From positions 4,402,001-4,466,000 of the forward strand of contig OZ245818.1 of NCBI GenBank assembly GCA_965228435.1: a DNA stretch of 64,000 nt. The letters are read 5' to 3'. The notes under the pieces were generated by a model, which did no database searches, was not told the origin of the DNA, and saw nothing but the letters and a program-made list of their open reading frames with translations. A program made the position numbers and the translations under genes. Shown here in pieces: positions 16,604 to 25,377 of this stretch (the stretch's first letter is position 1; the number at the start of each line of letters is the position of its first letter). This DNA comes from Hoeflea_A sp965228435. GTDB taxonomy: Bacteria; Pseudomonadota; Alphaproteobacteria; Rhizobiales; Rhizobiaceae.

Positions 16604-18643
16604 ATGGCCGACACCGATATCCTGTTCACACCCACCCAGCTCGGACCCATAACTCTAAAAAACAGGTTCGTAGGATCGGCGCATGAACCGGCCTATGGCG
16701 AGGGTGGGCTGCCATTGGAACGCTATCAGGCCTATCTCGAAGAGAAAGCGAAGGGCGGTGTTGCTCTGGTCATGTTTGGCGGGTCTGCCATGGTATCGGC
16801 AGCGTGGTCGCCGTCCTTTGGACAGCTCAATCTTGCGGACGACCGGATCGTGGAAGCGTTCAAGTCGCTCTCTGACCGGATCCACCGGTACAGCGCCTAC
16901 ACGATCACCCAAATCGCCCATCCTGGGCGGCGTTCACGGTTCGATTCCAAAAACTGGCTGGCACCTGTCGCACCGGGGCCTTATCGCGAACCTGAGCACC
17001 GGGCGGCCCCCAAGCTCATTGAGCGTTATGAAATCGAGATGATCCAGAATGACTTTGCGACCGCAGCCGGTCGGTGCAAGGAGGGCGGCCTGGATGGTGT
17101 GGAGGTGGTGTTCCAGGCTGGTCAACTGCTGAACACGTTCCTTTCGCCTGATACCAACCAACTGGATAACGAGTATGGCGGTTCTCTGGAAAATCGCCTG
17201 AGGATGGGGCGCGAGGTACTGGAGCGAATAAGAGCGGAGACCGGTTCCGGGTTCATCATCGGCGTGCGCATGGTCGGCGATGAACTGGCCAAGGGTGGCA
17301 TGGACCAGGAACAGTGCCGCGAGGCAGCTGTCCTGCTCGCCGAGACCGGTTTGGTCGACTATCTTAACGTCGTCGGTGCGCGGGCGGGCGATCTCGTTTC
17401 CGGTTCGCTCTCGATCCCGAACATGTCGTTTGGTTCGGCACCATTTCTCTATCTGCCGTCGGCGATACGATCGAGCGTCGACATACCTGTGATGATGGCC
17501 CAGAAGATTGCCGAGCCGATGACGGCGGCGCGGGCGGTCGCAGACGGTCATGTCGACCTTGTGGCGATGAACCGCGCCTTGTTGGCGGATCCGTACTTCG
17601 TCTCCAAGCTGCGCGATGGTCACCAGGATGATATCCGGCTTTGTGTCGGCGCGAATTATTGTATCGACCGCATATATGTGGGCGGTGATGCGCTTTGCGT
17701 GCAAAATCCTGCAACTGGACGTGAGACACAATTGCCGCATGTCCTGCAACCCGCCGAGACCAGAAAGCGTTTCGCTGTTGTGGGCGGCGGGCCGGGTGGG
17801 ATGGAAGCGGCGCGTGTGGCGGCCCAGCGTGGTCATGATGTCACGCTGTTCGAAGCCGATACCCGGCTGGGTGGGCAAATTCATCTCGCTTCCTCGGTCG
17901 GATGGCGCAAACCGTTGGGGCAGATTCCGGTCTGGCTCGAGACCCAATTGCGCAAGTTGAATGTCGATATACGTCTGGGCGTGCGGGCGGATGCTGACGA
18001 TGTCCTGGCACTGGATCCTGAAGTGGTTGTTGTTGCAACTGGTGGTCGGCCGTTTGTCCATGGCATTGAAGGGGCGCAACACGCGGTCACCAGCTGGGAA
18101 TTTCTTTCGGGAAACTGCGCTATTGGCGAGCGCGTGCTGGTTTTTGACGATCACGGTGGCCATCAGGCTCTTGTCGCCGCCGAAAAGGCATCATCACACG
18201 GTGCGCGTGTCGAATACGTGACGCCATACCGGTCAGCCGGTGTTGATCTGGGCGGCACGAACATTGCCACACATCTCGCAAACATTCACCGCGAGGGTGG
18301 GATGGTGACCACTTCGCAAAGACTGATCAGGATCTACCCCGAGGGCAATCGGCTGATTGCAGTGCTGCGCCATGAATATGCCATCGAGGACGAAGAACGC
18401 GAGATCGATCAGGTTGTTATCGAATGCGGCACGCTTCCGGTTGATGATCTTTATCATGCCCTGAAGAGGAGCGCCTGGAATGGCGGACAGCTTGATTATG
18501 TAGCGCTCCGCACCAACGCAATGCAGGCACAAAGCACCAATCCGGAGGGAAAATTCCAACTCTTCAGGATTGGTGACGCGGTCAGTCAACGCAATATTCA
18601 TGCTGCGATGTATGACGCGCTCAGGCTACTCAAGGACCTATGA
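16604..18643 (+). CDS. DgcA/StcD-like NADH:flavin oxidoreductase (N-demethylase flavoprotein)
   Basis: 679 residues with the trimethylamine-dehydrogenase architecture: an old-yellow-enzyme FMN barrel (about 1-340; SPDTNQLDNEYGGSLENR, LVAMNRALLADP), a cysteine motif (C347, C353, C365), and a dinucleotide-binding half (VVGGGPGGMEAARVAAQRG at about 392-410). Homologues remove N-methyl groups from dimethylglycine or N-methylprolines and pass electrons to a DgcB-like iron-sulfur protein and Etf. The canonical four-cysteine pattern C-x2-C-x2-C-x11/12-C lacks the second ligand (A350 here). The next three genes encode the expected partners, so this is the catalytic subunit of a demethylase complex; the exact N-methyl substrate is unknown. 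Confidence 0.88.
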   Translation: MADTDILFTPTQLGPITLKNRFVGSAHEPAYGEGGLPLERYQAYLEEKAKGGVALVMFGGSAMVSAAWSPSFGQLNLADDRIVEAFKSLSDRIHRYSAYTITQIAHPGRRSRFDSKNWLAPVAPGPYREPEHRAAPKLIERYEIEMIQNDFATAAGRCKEGGLDGVEVVFQAGQLLNTFLSPDTNQLDNEYGGSLENRLRMGREVLERIRAETGSGFIIGVRMVGDELAKGGMDQEQCREAAVLLAETGLVDYLNVVGARAGDLVSGSLSIPNMSFGSAPFLYLPSAIRSSVDIPVMMAQKIAEPMTAARAVADGHVDLVAMNRALLADPYFVSKLRDGHQDDIRLCVGANYCIDRIYVGGDALCVQNPATGRETQLPHVLQPAETRKRFAVVGGGPGGMEAARVAAQRGHDVTLFEADTRLGGQIHLASSVGWRKPLGQIPVWLETQLRKLNVDIRLGVRADADDVLALDPEVVVVATGGRPFVHGIEGAQHAVTSWEFLSGNCAIGERVLVFDDHGGHQALVAAEKASSHGARVEYVTPYRSAGVDLGGTNIATHLANIHREGGMVTTSQRLIRIYPEGNRLIAVLRHEYAIEDEEREIDQVVIECGTLPVDDLYHALKRSAWNGGQLDYVALRTNAMQAQSTNPEGKFQLFRIGDAVSQRNIHAAMYDALRLLKDL

Positions 18644-18649
18644 GAGCCC

Positions 18650-20521
18650 ATGGAGCCCGTCGACTTTCTTCGCCTGGCATTCTCTTTGGCTGTGCTGATT
18701 TTCGTCGTCGGTGTCGTGCGTCAGATCACAGGTTACATGCGCGGTGCAATCAGGCCGGTGTCCATCGCTGGATTAGCAAAAGTGCCCCGCCGGTATCTGG
18801 GAGACCTTCACCACAAGGTTGACCGGGACCGTTACGCTTCCGTCATGCACGTCGCTGTGGCTGGGGGCTTTGTAGCAACACTGGTTTTTCTGATGTTTTC
18901 GCTGGTGTGGCCCACCGCGGAGTTCTTGTATCTGGGTGGCCTTCTATTCAGCCTCGTCATGGTACTGGGGGCCGGAATGGCGATCTGGCGACGTGTGATG
19001 AAGAGGGCCGACTATCCGGCATCCCGGTCAAAAGGTCAGTGGCAGCTCTTCGGATTTGTTCTGGTTGTTGCGGCGGCGAGTCTTGTTGGTTGGTTCGTCA
19101 CGGAGGGGAAAGATTGGGGCACCACACTGATAGTGGCCATCGGTCTGACGTTTTTGGCAGCCTCGGTCCTATGGCGATCACCCATGTGGCACGCGGTGGC
19201 CGGCTTGCTCAATCTGGCGCTGCACCCGCGTCCTGAGCGGTTCCGCGATTGCGTCGGACATGCGACGGCGCTGCGTCCACTCGACCTCAGCGCAGCACCG
19301 CTCGGACATGCCGCGGCCGCGGATATGGATTGGACGCGATTGCTGAACTTCGACGCCTGCGTCGAATGCGGGCGTTGCGAAACGGCCTGTCCGGCATTCG
19401 CCGCGGGGCAGCCATTGAATCCAAAAGCTCTCGTCCAGGACATCTTGCAATCAGCCGGTCTGAACTCGATGGCCGGGCCCTATGGCGGAAACGGCCATCC
19501 GGTTCCATCGACCAACGCCTCGGCCCCACCGGCTGGATCGCCGGAGGAGGTTATCAACTCGTCTACTCTTTGGTCCTGTACGACCTGTCGTGCTTGCGTC
19601 GAAGAGTGTCCGATGTTCATCGAACACGTCGACACGATTGTCGATTTTCGCCGGTACGAAGTGCTGGAGAAGGGAGCAATACCCGGTTTGGGTGCCTCGG
19701 TCCTGAACAGCTACGCCGTTGCCGATACGCCATCGGGCAAAGACCCGGCGCGGCGGTTCGACTGGGCGGCCGGGCTGGACCTTCCCCTGATTTGCGAGAC
19801 AGGCCAGGCAGACCTGCTGCTTTGGGCAGGCGAAGCCGGCTTTGATGCAAGAGGGCAGCGTACACTTCGCGCCGTGGTTGGTTTGTTGCGCCACGCCGGC
19901 CTGGAGCCGGCGGTTCTCGGATCCGAAGAACGTGATTGCGGCGATCTGGCCCGGCGTATGGGAGACGAAGTAACCTTCCAGCGGCTCGCCCGGTACAATA
20001 TTGAGACTTTGAACCGTTACCGGATCGGCTCCATAGTGACGACGGACCCGCATGTGCTGCATGTTTTCAAGGAAGAGTATCCAGAATTCGGCACGATGCC
20101 GCCCGTGCGGCATCACAGTCAGATTCTCGCCGATCTGGTCGCCGGGCAGCAGCTCGGTAACCTGACCAAAATGGCTGAGAAAATCACCTTCCATGATCCG
20201 TGCTACCTGGGCCGTTGGTCGGGAGAATACGAAGCGCCCCGGCGCCTTCTTGAAGAGATTGCCGTCGAGGTGGTCGAAATGGATCGCAGTCGACACCGGT
20301 CACGCTGTTGTGGCGGCGGCGGTGGCGCGCCCGTGACCGATATTCCCGGCGACAGAAGGATACCTGATATGCGGATCCGCGATGTCGAGGCGAGCGGATC
20401 GGCGGCGGTCGCCGTCGCATGCCCGAACTGCGCCGTCATGCTGGAGGGCGTGTCGGATCGGTCGGCCGAGGTTCACGATATCGCGGAAATTCTCGCTCGT
20501 TGCGCGAACGTGGAATCATGA
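18650..20521 (+). CDS. DgcB-like membrane Fe-S oxidoreductase
   Basis: 623 residues. Five hydrophobic segments occupy about 5-30, 67-88, 92-114, 132-150 and 158-176. They are followed by two ferredoxin-type [4Fe-4S] motifs, C237/C240/C243/C247 and C310/C313/C316/C320, and a C-terminal half with two CCG-type segments (HDPCYLGR and RSRCCGGGGG), as in heterodisulfide-reductase-like electron carriers. DgcB proteins take electrons from the DgcA flavoprotein and hand them on through Etf and the membrane. It begins 6 bp after the flavoprotein gene and overlaps the Etf-alpha gene by ATGA, consistent with one complex. Confidence 0.9.
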   Translation: MEPVDFLRLAFSLAVLIFVVGVVRQITGYMRGAIRPVSIAGLAKVPRRYLGDLHHKVDRDRYASVMHVAVAGGFVATLVFLMFSLVWPTAEFLYLGGLLFSLVMVLGAGMAIWRRVMKRADYPASRSKGQWQLFGFVLVVAAASLVGWFVTEGKDWGTTLIVAIGLTFLAASVLWRSPMWHAVAGLLNLALHPRPERFRDCVGHATALRPLDLSAAPLGHAAAADMDWTRLLNFDACVECGRCETACPAFAAGQPLNPKALVQDILQSAGLNSMAGPYGGNGHPVPSTNASAPPAGSPEEVINSSTLWSCTTCRACVEECPMFIEHVDTIVDFRRYEVLEKGAIPGLGASVLNSYAVADTPSGKDPARRFDWAAGLDLPLICETGQADLLLWAGEAGFDARGQRTLRAVVGLLRHAGLEPAVLGSEERDCGDLARRMGDEVTFQRLARYNIETLNRYRIGSIVTTDPHVLHVFKEEYPEFGTMPPVRHHSQILADLVAGQQLGNLTKMAEKITFHDPCYLGRWSGEYEAPRRLLEEIAVEVVEMDRSRHRSRCCGGGGGAPVTDIPGDRRIPDMRIRDVEASGSAAVAVACPNCAVMLEGVSDRSAEVHDIAEILARCANVES

Positions 20522-21486
20522 TGCGCCGCCGTGATCCATTTGCCACCCGTGGCGTACGAAGCATTCCGCAAAAGGGTGCAGAAGCGATCGCGCCGACGAA
20601 GCCTGAGTTGCGCGGATGTGTCATTGCCTTACCCGGAAAGTCGGGATTGCGGACGCTTTCCGTGACGCGAGCCGCCCGTTTGATTGCCGGGGACGGCGTC
20701 GTTTTGGCGATTTCGGATGAGCGGCCGGAAATGCTGGCCTCGCATGGTATCGACTTCGTGGCGAGTGCGGACAGCGCTTCGATACCGGCCTATTGGAACG
20801 CGTTACAGCCGCAAGCGGTCGTTATGCCCGATGACGAGGGGCACTACGCCGATGTTGGGCGACGGCTGGCTGTTGAGCTGGGATTGTCCATTGCGGTGCG
20901 GGTTGTGGAAATTGTCGGCTCGATGGTCCGGTCCGATACCAATCTGCCTGGAAAGGAAATGATCGTTTCCCTTCCGCAAGTCGTGCTGGTTGATGACCGG
21001 TTGTCTGCGCCCGCAGTCGGCGCTCGGCCATGCAGGGCGGTTGAGTTGCCGCTGGTCGATGCTGATGTACCACTATCTCCCCGTAGGATAGGAACGATCG
21101 ATCCGGAACCGGATACGCTTCCTCTGCAGGAAGCGCCCTTTGTCGTCGCTGCAGGCGCTGGCATTGCGGATATCGGCCTATTTCGAAAGTTCGTCGCTGC
21201 ACTCGGAGCTACGCCGGGCGCCAGCCGCGTTCTGGTAGATGCCGGCCTCATGCCCCGAGACCGGCAAGTTGGTGCGAGCGGGCATAGCACCAGTGCCGAT
21301 GTCTATGTGGCAATGGGCATTTCCGGCGCGGTTCAGCACATGGAAGGGATTGCCGACTGCCGCCATGTGATTGCGGTCAATACGGATGCATCCTGCACGA
21401 TGGCCCGGCAGGCCGGTCTTACGCTCGTTACTGACGCCGAGTTGTTCATGCGGGCAGTTTTGGAACGACTGGGGGCCGCACAATGA
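20518..21486 (+). CDS. Electron transfer flavoprotein alpha subunit-like
   Basis: 322 residues. The C-terminal FAD-binding domain is clear: GASRVLVDAGLMPRDRQVGASG and YVAMGISGAVQHMEGIADC followed by VIAVNTD, all hallmark EtfA strings. The N-terminal half is diverged from housekeeping EtfA. The start at 20518 overlaps the preceding stop (ATGA), with a second ATG at 20521. Together with the next gene it makes the Etf dimer that accepts electrons from the demethylase module and delivers them to the respiratory chain, usually via Etf-quinone oxidoreductase. Dedicated diverged Etf copies are typical of DgcAB loci. Confidence 0.9.
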   Translation: MMRRRDPFATRGVRSIPQKGAEAIAPTKPELRGCVIALPGKSGLRTLSVTRAARLIAGDGVVLAISDERPEMLASHGIDFVASADSASIPAYWNALQPQAVVMPDDEGHYADVGRRLAVELGLSIAVRVVEIVGSMVRSDTNLPGKEMIVSLPQVVLVDDRLSAPAVGARPCRAVELPLVDADVPLSPRRIGTIDPEPDTLPLQEAPFVVAAGAGIADIGLFRKFVAALGATPGASRVLVDAGLMPRDRQVGASGHSTSADVYVAMGISGAVQHMEGIADCRHVIAVNTDASCTMARQAGLTLVTDAELFMRAVLERLGAAQ

Positions 21487-22232
21487 GCCGCATCCTGGTC
21501 GCCATATCGCTGCCGCGCCATCCGACCACCGGTAATCTCTATCGCGATCCGGCCGAGGCGACAGCGTTTTCGATGGCCCTGAAGACCGGTGTGGCCGTCG
21601 AAGTTGTGCATGTTTCGGACACCGGCAGCCCGACAGATTTGAAGGTTTATGCCGGGCTTGGCGCATCGAGACTTGTCTGGATCCGGTCGGCTGATCCACT
21701 TGCCGCGTTGCTTCAGTGGGCATCAGACTCTGGCGCTGTGGCCATCCTGACTGGTAAAACGACAGCACAGGGTATCGGCTCGGGGACTTTGTCCTACTCC
21801 CTGGCCAAGGCGCTGGGTTGGCCAGTTCTCGCTGACCTGAGGTCGATGCAACAGCTCTCTGACGGATGGAGCTGCGAAACGGCGCTGGATCACGGGCGTC
21901 GGGCGACATGGGAGACAGATGGTCCCTTTGTCGGATCGGTCGGACATTCGACCGACAAACCTGACATGCCCTGTTACTCAATCGCGAGAGGTGAATCGGT
22001 CACGGCAGTTGATATTGACTGTTCGCCGCCAGCAAGACCACGGCTTGCAGACGCCGCACGTCGCGCCACCATAATCGATGCCCCAAACTCAAGGGACTAC
22101 GCTGAACGGCTTCGCTCGCTCCTCGCGATCGACGCCGGTGATGTGGGCAGGGCAATCGAATCGAATCCCGAAGAGCTGGCAAACCTGTTTCTCGACGATC
22201 TGCGAAATTTCGGAATCTCGAAGAAGGTCTGA
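21483..22232 (+). CDS. Electron transfer flavoprotein beta subunit-like
   Basis: 249 residues of the Etf-beta (adenine nucleotide alpha-hydrolase-like) fold: an N-terminal AISLPRHPTTGNLYRDPAEATAF segment with the acidic pattern of EtfB, and later AVAILTGKTTAQGIGSGTLSYSLAKALGWPV, where EtfB normally has the GKQAIDDD..G-Q-TG-M-A-LG block. The motif is recognisable but loosened, so AMP binding may differ. It overlaps the alpha subunit gene by ATGA and is the last gene of the operon before the next operator pair. Order is alpha then beta. Confidence 0.85.
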   Translation: MSRILVAISLPRHPTTGNLYRDPAEATAFSMALKTGVAVEVVHVSDTGSPTDLKVYAGLGASRLVWIRSADPLAALLQWASDSGAVAILTGKTTAQGIGSGTLSYSLAKALGWPVLADLRSMQQLSDGWSCETALDHGRRATWETDGPFVGSVGHSTDKPDMPCYSIARGESVTAVDIDCSPPARPRLADAARRATIIDAPNSRDYAERLRSLLAIDAGDVGRAIESNPEELANLFLDDLRNFGISKKV

Positions 22233-22243
22233 ATCACTCTTGC

Positions 22244-22276
22244 AATTTATCCAAAGATTTGCAAATTGGATACAAT
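22244..22276. promoter_or_regulatory. Paired GntR-type operator C
   Basis: AATTTATCCAAA (22244-22255) and ATTGGATACAAT (22265-22276) are 21 bp apart and form the inverted repeat TATCCAA-N11-TTGGATA. They lie 20-52 bp ahead of the FAD amine oxidase start. The second site is identical to the reverse complement of the best site in pair D. Confidence 0.68.
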
Positions 22277-22295
22277 TGGTAAAGGAGTGGATAGG

Positions 22296-23663
22296 ATGAC
22301 CGGGCAATCGGTAATTGTGGTCGGGTGCGGAATTGCCGGAATTGCCGTGGCCTATTACCTGACTCAAAAGCCCGGGATTGGCCGCGTTTTGATCATTGAC
22401 CAGGGTCAGCCGATGGCCCTGACCTCCGCGCAATCGGGTGAGAACTACCGGAATTGGTGGCCCCATCCAGTCATGACGCGGTTCACCGATCTATCTATTT
22501 CGCTCATGGAAGATCTCGCGCGGGAAACGGACAACGGATTCAAGATGACCCGGCGCGGCTATGCCCTGGCCACACGACGCACGGATATCAGCGATCTGGT
22601 CTCGGAACTCCACGACGGTTACGCCGACGCTAGTGGTGATACGATCCGGTTCTTCGAAACCGGACAGGGCCAGAGCTACGTCAGACCATCGAATGGTGAC
22701 TGGTCATCTGCGCCGGGCGGGGTTGACGTGCTGACGGATAAGGCTCTGATCCGGCAGGTCTTTCCAAGCTACGACACTGACGTAGCTTCTGTATTGCACA
22801 TTCGTCGCGCGGGTGATGTCGATAGCCATCAGCTTGGGACGATAATGCTAGCAAAGGCACGTGAGGCTGGTGCAGAGCGCATAACCGGCATGGCGGCCGA
22901 TCCGAAAACGACCAGTTCGGGTTTTTCCATGGAGGTTCGTTCCAGGGTCGGGGTTCAAGTCGTCGAAGCGGATTTGGTAATCAATGCGGCGGGCCCCTTC
23001 ATCGGAGCATTCGGGTCGATGCTGGGATACGACTTGCCAGTCGTTAATGTTCGCCAGCAAAAGGTCGCTTTTGAAGATCGGCACAAGGCGATTCCCCGAG
23101 ATATGCCGTTTTCCATCGACCTCGATCCGCAGACGATCGACTGGGCCAGCGAAGAAAGCGAGCTCCTCTCCTCAGATCCGGAGACATCGTGGCTGACAGA
23201 ACCCATGCCCGGAGCCATTCACTGCAAAGCGGAAGGCGGTGAACACAGCAACTGGATCAAATTGGGCTGGGCTTATACACGCTCGGCCACATCGCCGACT
23301 TGGGAGCCTGATCTCGACGATCACTTCCCCGAGGTCGTTCTGCGTGGCGCGGCAAGGCTCAATCCGGCTCTTCGACAGTATTACGGGCGTCTGCCGCGGC
23401 AGATGAACCACTACGGCGGCTACTACACGATGACAGCAGAAAACTGGCCGCTCATCGGACAGGCTGGGCCTGACGGCAGCTACGTCGTTGGTGCTCTCTC
23501 GGGTTTTGGAACCATGGCCGCCTGCGCGTCCGGGTTCATTGCCGCAAACCTCATCACAGAGGGCGATTTGCCGGACTATGCCGCGAAGCTGGGGCTTTCA
23601 CGATCGGAAGATGCAGCATTCGTCGCTGGTCTGAAGCAGAAAGCGCGAGCAAGCGTTCTTTGA
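22296..23663 (+). CDS. FAD-dependent amine oxidoreductase (DAO family)
   Basis: 455 residues. The N-terminal ADP-binding motif is VIVVGCGIAGIAVAYYLTQ, the body carries DAO-type strings (VINAAGPFIGAFGSMLG, NHYGGYYTMTAENWPLIGQAG) and the C-terminal FAD contact VVGALSGFGTMAACASGFIAANLI. Members oxidise secondary or tertiary amines such as sarcosine, D-amino acids or N-methyl amino acids. The ATG at 22296 has AAAGGAG eight bases upstream; an earlier in-frame start at 22266 lies within the operator. It has its own paired GntR operator and sits between the demethylase operon and the transporter, so it probably oxidises the product of demethylation (inferred). Confidence 0.88.
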   Translation: MTGQSVIVVGCGIAGIAVAYYLTQKPGIGRVLIIDQGQPMALTSAQSGENYRNWWPHPVMTRFTDLSISLMEDLARETDNGFKMTRRGYALATRRTDISDLVSELHDGYADASGDTIRFFETGQGQSYVRPSNGDWSSAPGGVDVLTDKALIRQVFPSYDTDVASVLHIRRAGDVDSHQLGTIMLAKAREAGAERITGMAADPKTTSSGFSMEVRSRVGVQVVEADLVINAAGPFIGAFGSMLGYDLPVVNVRQQKVAFEDRHKAIPRDMPFSIDLDPQTIDWASEESELLSSDPETSWLTEPMPGAIHCKAEGGEHSNWIKLGWAYTRSATSPTWEPDLDDHFPEVVLRGAARLNPALRQYYGRLPRQMNHYGGYYTMTAENWPLIGQAGPDGSYVVGALSGFGTMAACASGFIAANLITEGDLPDYAAKLGLSRSEDAAFVAGLKQKARASVL

Positions 23664-23698
23664 ATTCCGAGCAGAAAAAAGTTGACAATTGAGCACAT

Positions 23699-23731
23699 AT
23701 TGTATCCAATCTCTATCATAGAATATACAAT
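23699..23731. promoter_or_regulatory. Paired GntR-type operator D
   Basis: ATTGTATCCAAT (23699-23710) and AGAATATACAAT (23720-23731), 21 bp apart, lie 19-51 bp ahead of the substrate-binding protein start. A TTGACA hexamer at 23682-23687 just upstream could be the -35 element, which would place the operators over the promoter. The operator role is inferred. Confidence 0.68.
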
Positions 23732-23749
23732 TCTTCAGGGAGAAGTGGT

Positions 23750-24628
23750 ATGACACATGATGTGACGCGCCGTGGTTTTGTGGGCCAGGCCGCCGGAACG
23801 ACAATATTGGCCGCGGGTGCCGTGGCTACTGTCGGAGCGATGACCTCGCCCCGGGAAGCCGCAGCCCAAACGGATGGTTCGTCTCTGGATGCGATCAGGA
23901 ACTCCGGTCGCGTACGGATGGGAATTGCAAAGGCTGAGCCATGGGCACTTCTCGATGCTGCGACCAACGAATGGAAAGGCTTTTCCATCAGCTTCGGACG
24001 TGCGTTGGCCGATGCTTTGGGTGTCGAACTGGAAGTCAACGAGATGGCATTTCCCTCGTTGATCGCAGCACTGCAATCCGATCAGGTCGACTTCGTCCCG
24101 GTTCTCGACGGAACACCACAGCGGGCCCTTGCAATCGACTTTACGCTTTCTCCGCTGGTCTTTCACGCTCAGGCTGTCCTGGTGAATGACGAACTGGCGG
24201 CAGCCTCTTCATGGGCGGATCTGAACAACGAAGGGGTGACGATCGCTGTTCCGCAAGGGTCGGTGATGGAAACCTACGCGAAAGCGTCGGCGCCCAATGC
24301 CGAGGTCCTTGGCTTCCCGAACAACCCGGAATCGGTAGCAGCCTTTCAATCGGGACGGGCGTCTGCAGCTTCCCTGTTCGGCCCGGCGCTGACCATGCTT
24401 CACAGCCGGATCAAAACCGGAAAAATCATTATTCCCCAACCTACGCGCGTGGCCCAAAGCCAGGTCGGGATCCAACGGTTCGAAGACAAGTCTTTCAGGC
24501 GCTGGGTCGATCAGGCTGTCAGCTACTACTATGCCACGGGAACCGTGACACAGTGGTACGAGGAGTTCCTCAACTTTCGCGGTATCGATCCGACCACGGT
24601 GCCGGCTATCCAGCGTGAATTCTGGTGA
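23750..24628 (+). CDS. Amino acid ABC transporter substrate-binding protein (Tat signal)
   Basis: 292 residues. The N-terminus carries a twin-arginine motif (TRRGFVGQ) followed by a hydrophobic stretch and a likely cleavage near AAAQT, so it is probably exported folded to the periplasm. The mature part is a type II periplasmic binding protein of the polar amino acid group (RNSGRVRMGIAKAEPWALLD, FSISFGRALADALGVELEVNE). It captures the substrate for the permeases downstream. An RBS AGGGAGAAG lies just before the ATG. It is preceded by operator pair D and followed by a strong hairpin, the usual arrangement that keeps the binding protein in excess. Confidence 0.92.
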   Translation: MTHDVTRRGFVGQAAGTTILAAGAVATVGAMTSPREAAAQTDGSSLDAIRNSGRVRMGIAKAEPWALLDAATNEWKGFSISFGRALADALGVELEVNEMAFPSLIAALQSDQVDFVPVLDGTPQRALAIDFTLSPLVFHAQAVLVNDELAAASSWADLNNEGVTIAVPQGSVMETYAKASAPNAEVLGFPNNPESVAAFQSGRASAASLFGPALTMLHSRIKTGKIIIPQPTRVAQSQVGIQRFEDKSFRRWVDQAVSYYYATGTVTQWYEEFLNFRGIDPTTVPAIQREFW

Positions 24629-24636
24629 TATCCTCG

Positions 24637-24664
24637 GGCCCTGCGCTATAGTCGGCGCAGGGCC
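24637..24664 (+). terminator. Hairpin between binding protein and permease genes
   Basis: A perfect 10-bp stem, GGCCCTGCGC / GCGCAGGGCC, with loop TATAGTCG, is followed by TCTCTTATAG. It sits in the 59-bp gap between the binding-protein and first permease genes. It probably acts as a partial terminator or 3'-end stabiliser that lowers permease expression relative to the binding protein. Confidence 0.65.
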
Positions 24665-24687
24665 TCTCTTATAGACCGAGCGATGCC

Positions 24688-25362
24688 ATGCAATGGGACT
24701 TCTCACCAGTTTGGGCGCACTGGGACATGCTCGCCCTCGGCTTCGTGAACTCACTGAAAGTATTTGTGATTTCGCTCATACTGGGCATCCCGATCGGATT
24801 GGCGCTGGCATTGATGCGCCTTTCTCCCTTCAGGGTGGTCGCCTGGCCTGCGCTTGTTGTCATTGAAATCATGCGGTCGACGCCGCCGATCGTCATGCTG
24901 TTTTGGGTCTTTTTCGCCGCGCCGCTGGTGCTTGGCCTGAAGATAGGATCCTTTGAAGCTTCGGTTGCGACCCTGGGTATCGCATCGGCCGCATTTTTTG
25001 CCGAAGTCTTTCGAGCCGGTATCGTGTCTGTCGAACGGGGTCTTGTGGAAGCATCCAAAGCGCTCGCCATGACCAAGTTTCAGAGCATGCGTCGCATCAT
25101 ATTGCCGATAGCGGTCAAGCGGATGGTGCCAGCCTTTTTCGAGCGCGGTGTGGAACTCCTCAAGGGTACCACGCTCGTTTCGACCGTTGCCTATGCCGAC
25201 CTGATGTATGAAGCCAATGCGCTGGTTCAGGAGACGTACCGACCCCTGGAAATCTATTCCATCGTTGCGCTGTTCTATTTTGTCTTCATTTACATCGCGA
25301 GCCTGATCGCCGGTCGCGTGGAGGTCTACATGGCGCGAACCGGCGAGGCCGGCGGTCATTAG
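24688..25362 (+). CDS. Amino acid ABC transporter permease (HisM/GlnP-like) 1
   Basis: 224 residues with about five membrane segments and the EAA loop FQSMRRIILPIAVKRMVPAF near residues 131-150. It belongs to the His/Glu/Gln/Arg/opine permease group, which works as a heterodimer of two related subunits; the second subunit gene follows after 15 bp. It imports the periplasmic-binding-protein ligand using the ATPase, probably the one encoded at 15816. Confidence 0.9.
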   Translation: MQWDFSPVWAHWDMLALGFVNSLKVFVISLILGIPIGLALALMRLSPFRVVAWPALVVIEIMRSTPPIVMLFWVFFAAPLVLGLKIGSFEASVATLGIASAAFFAEVFRAGIVSVERGLVEASKALAMTKFQSMRRIILPIAVKRMVPAFFERGVELLKGTTLVSTVAYADLMYEANALVQETYRPLEIYSIVALFYFVFIYIASLIAGRVEVYMARTGEAGGH

Positions 25363-25377
25363 CGGGATGATGATCTG

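Noticed and set aside
24160..24760. Long minus-strand frames over the transporter genes
   Set aside because: They are antisense frames of high-GC genes with Arg/Pro-rich composition and no domain.
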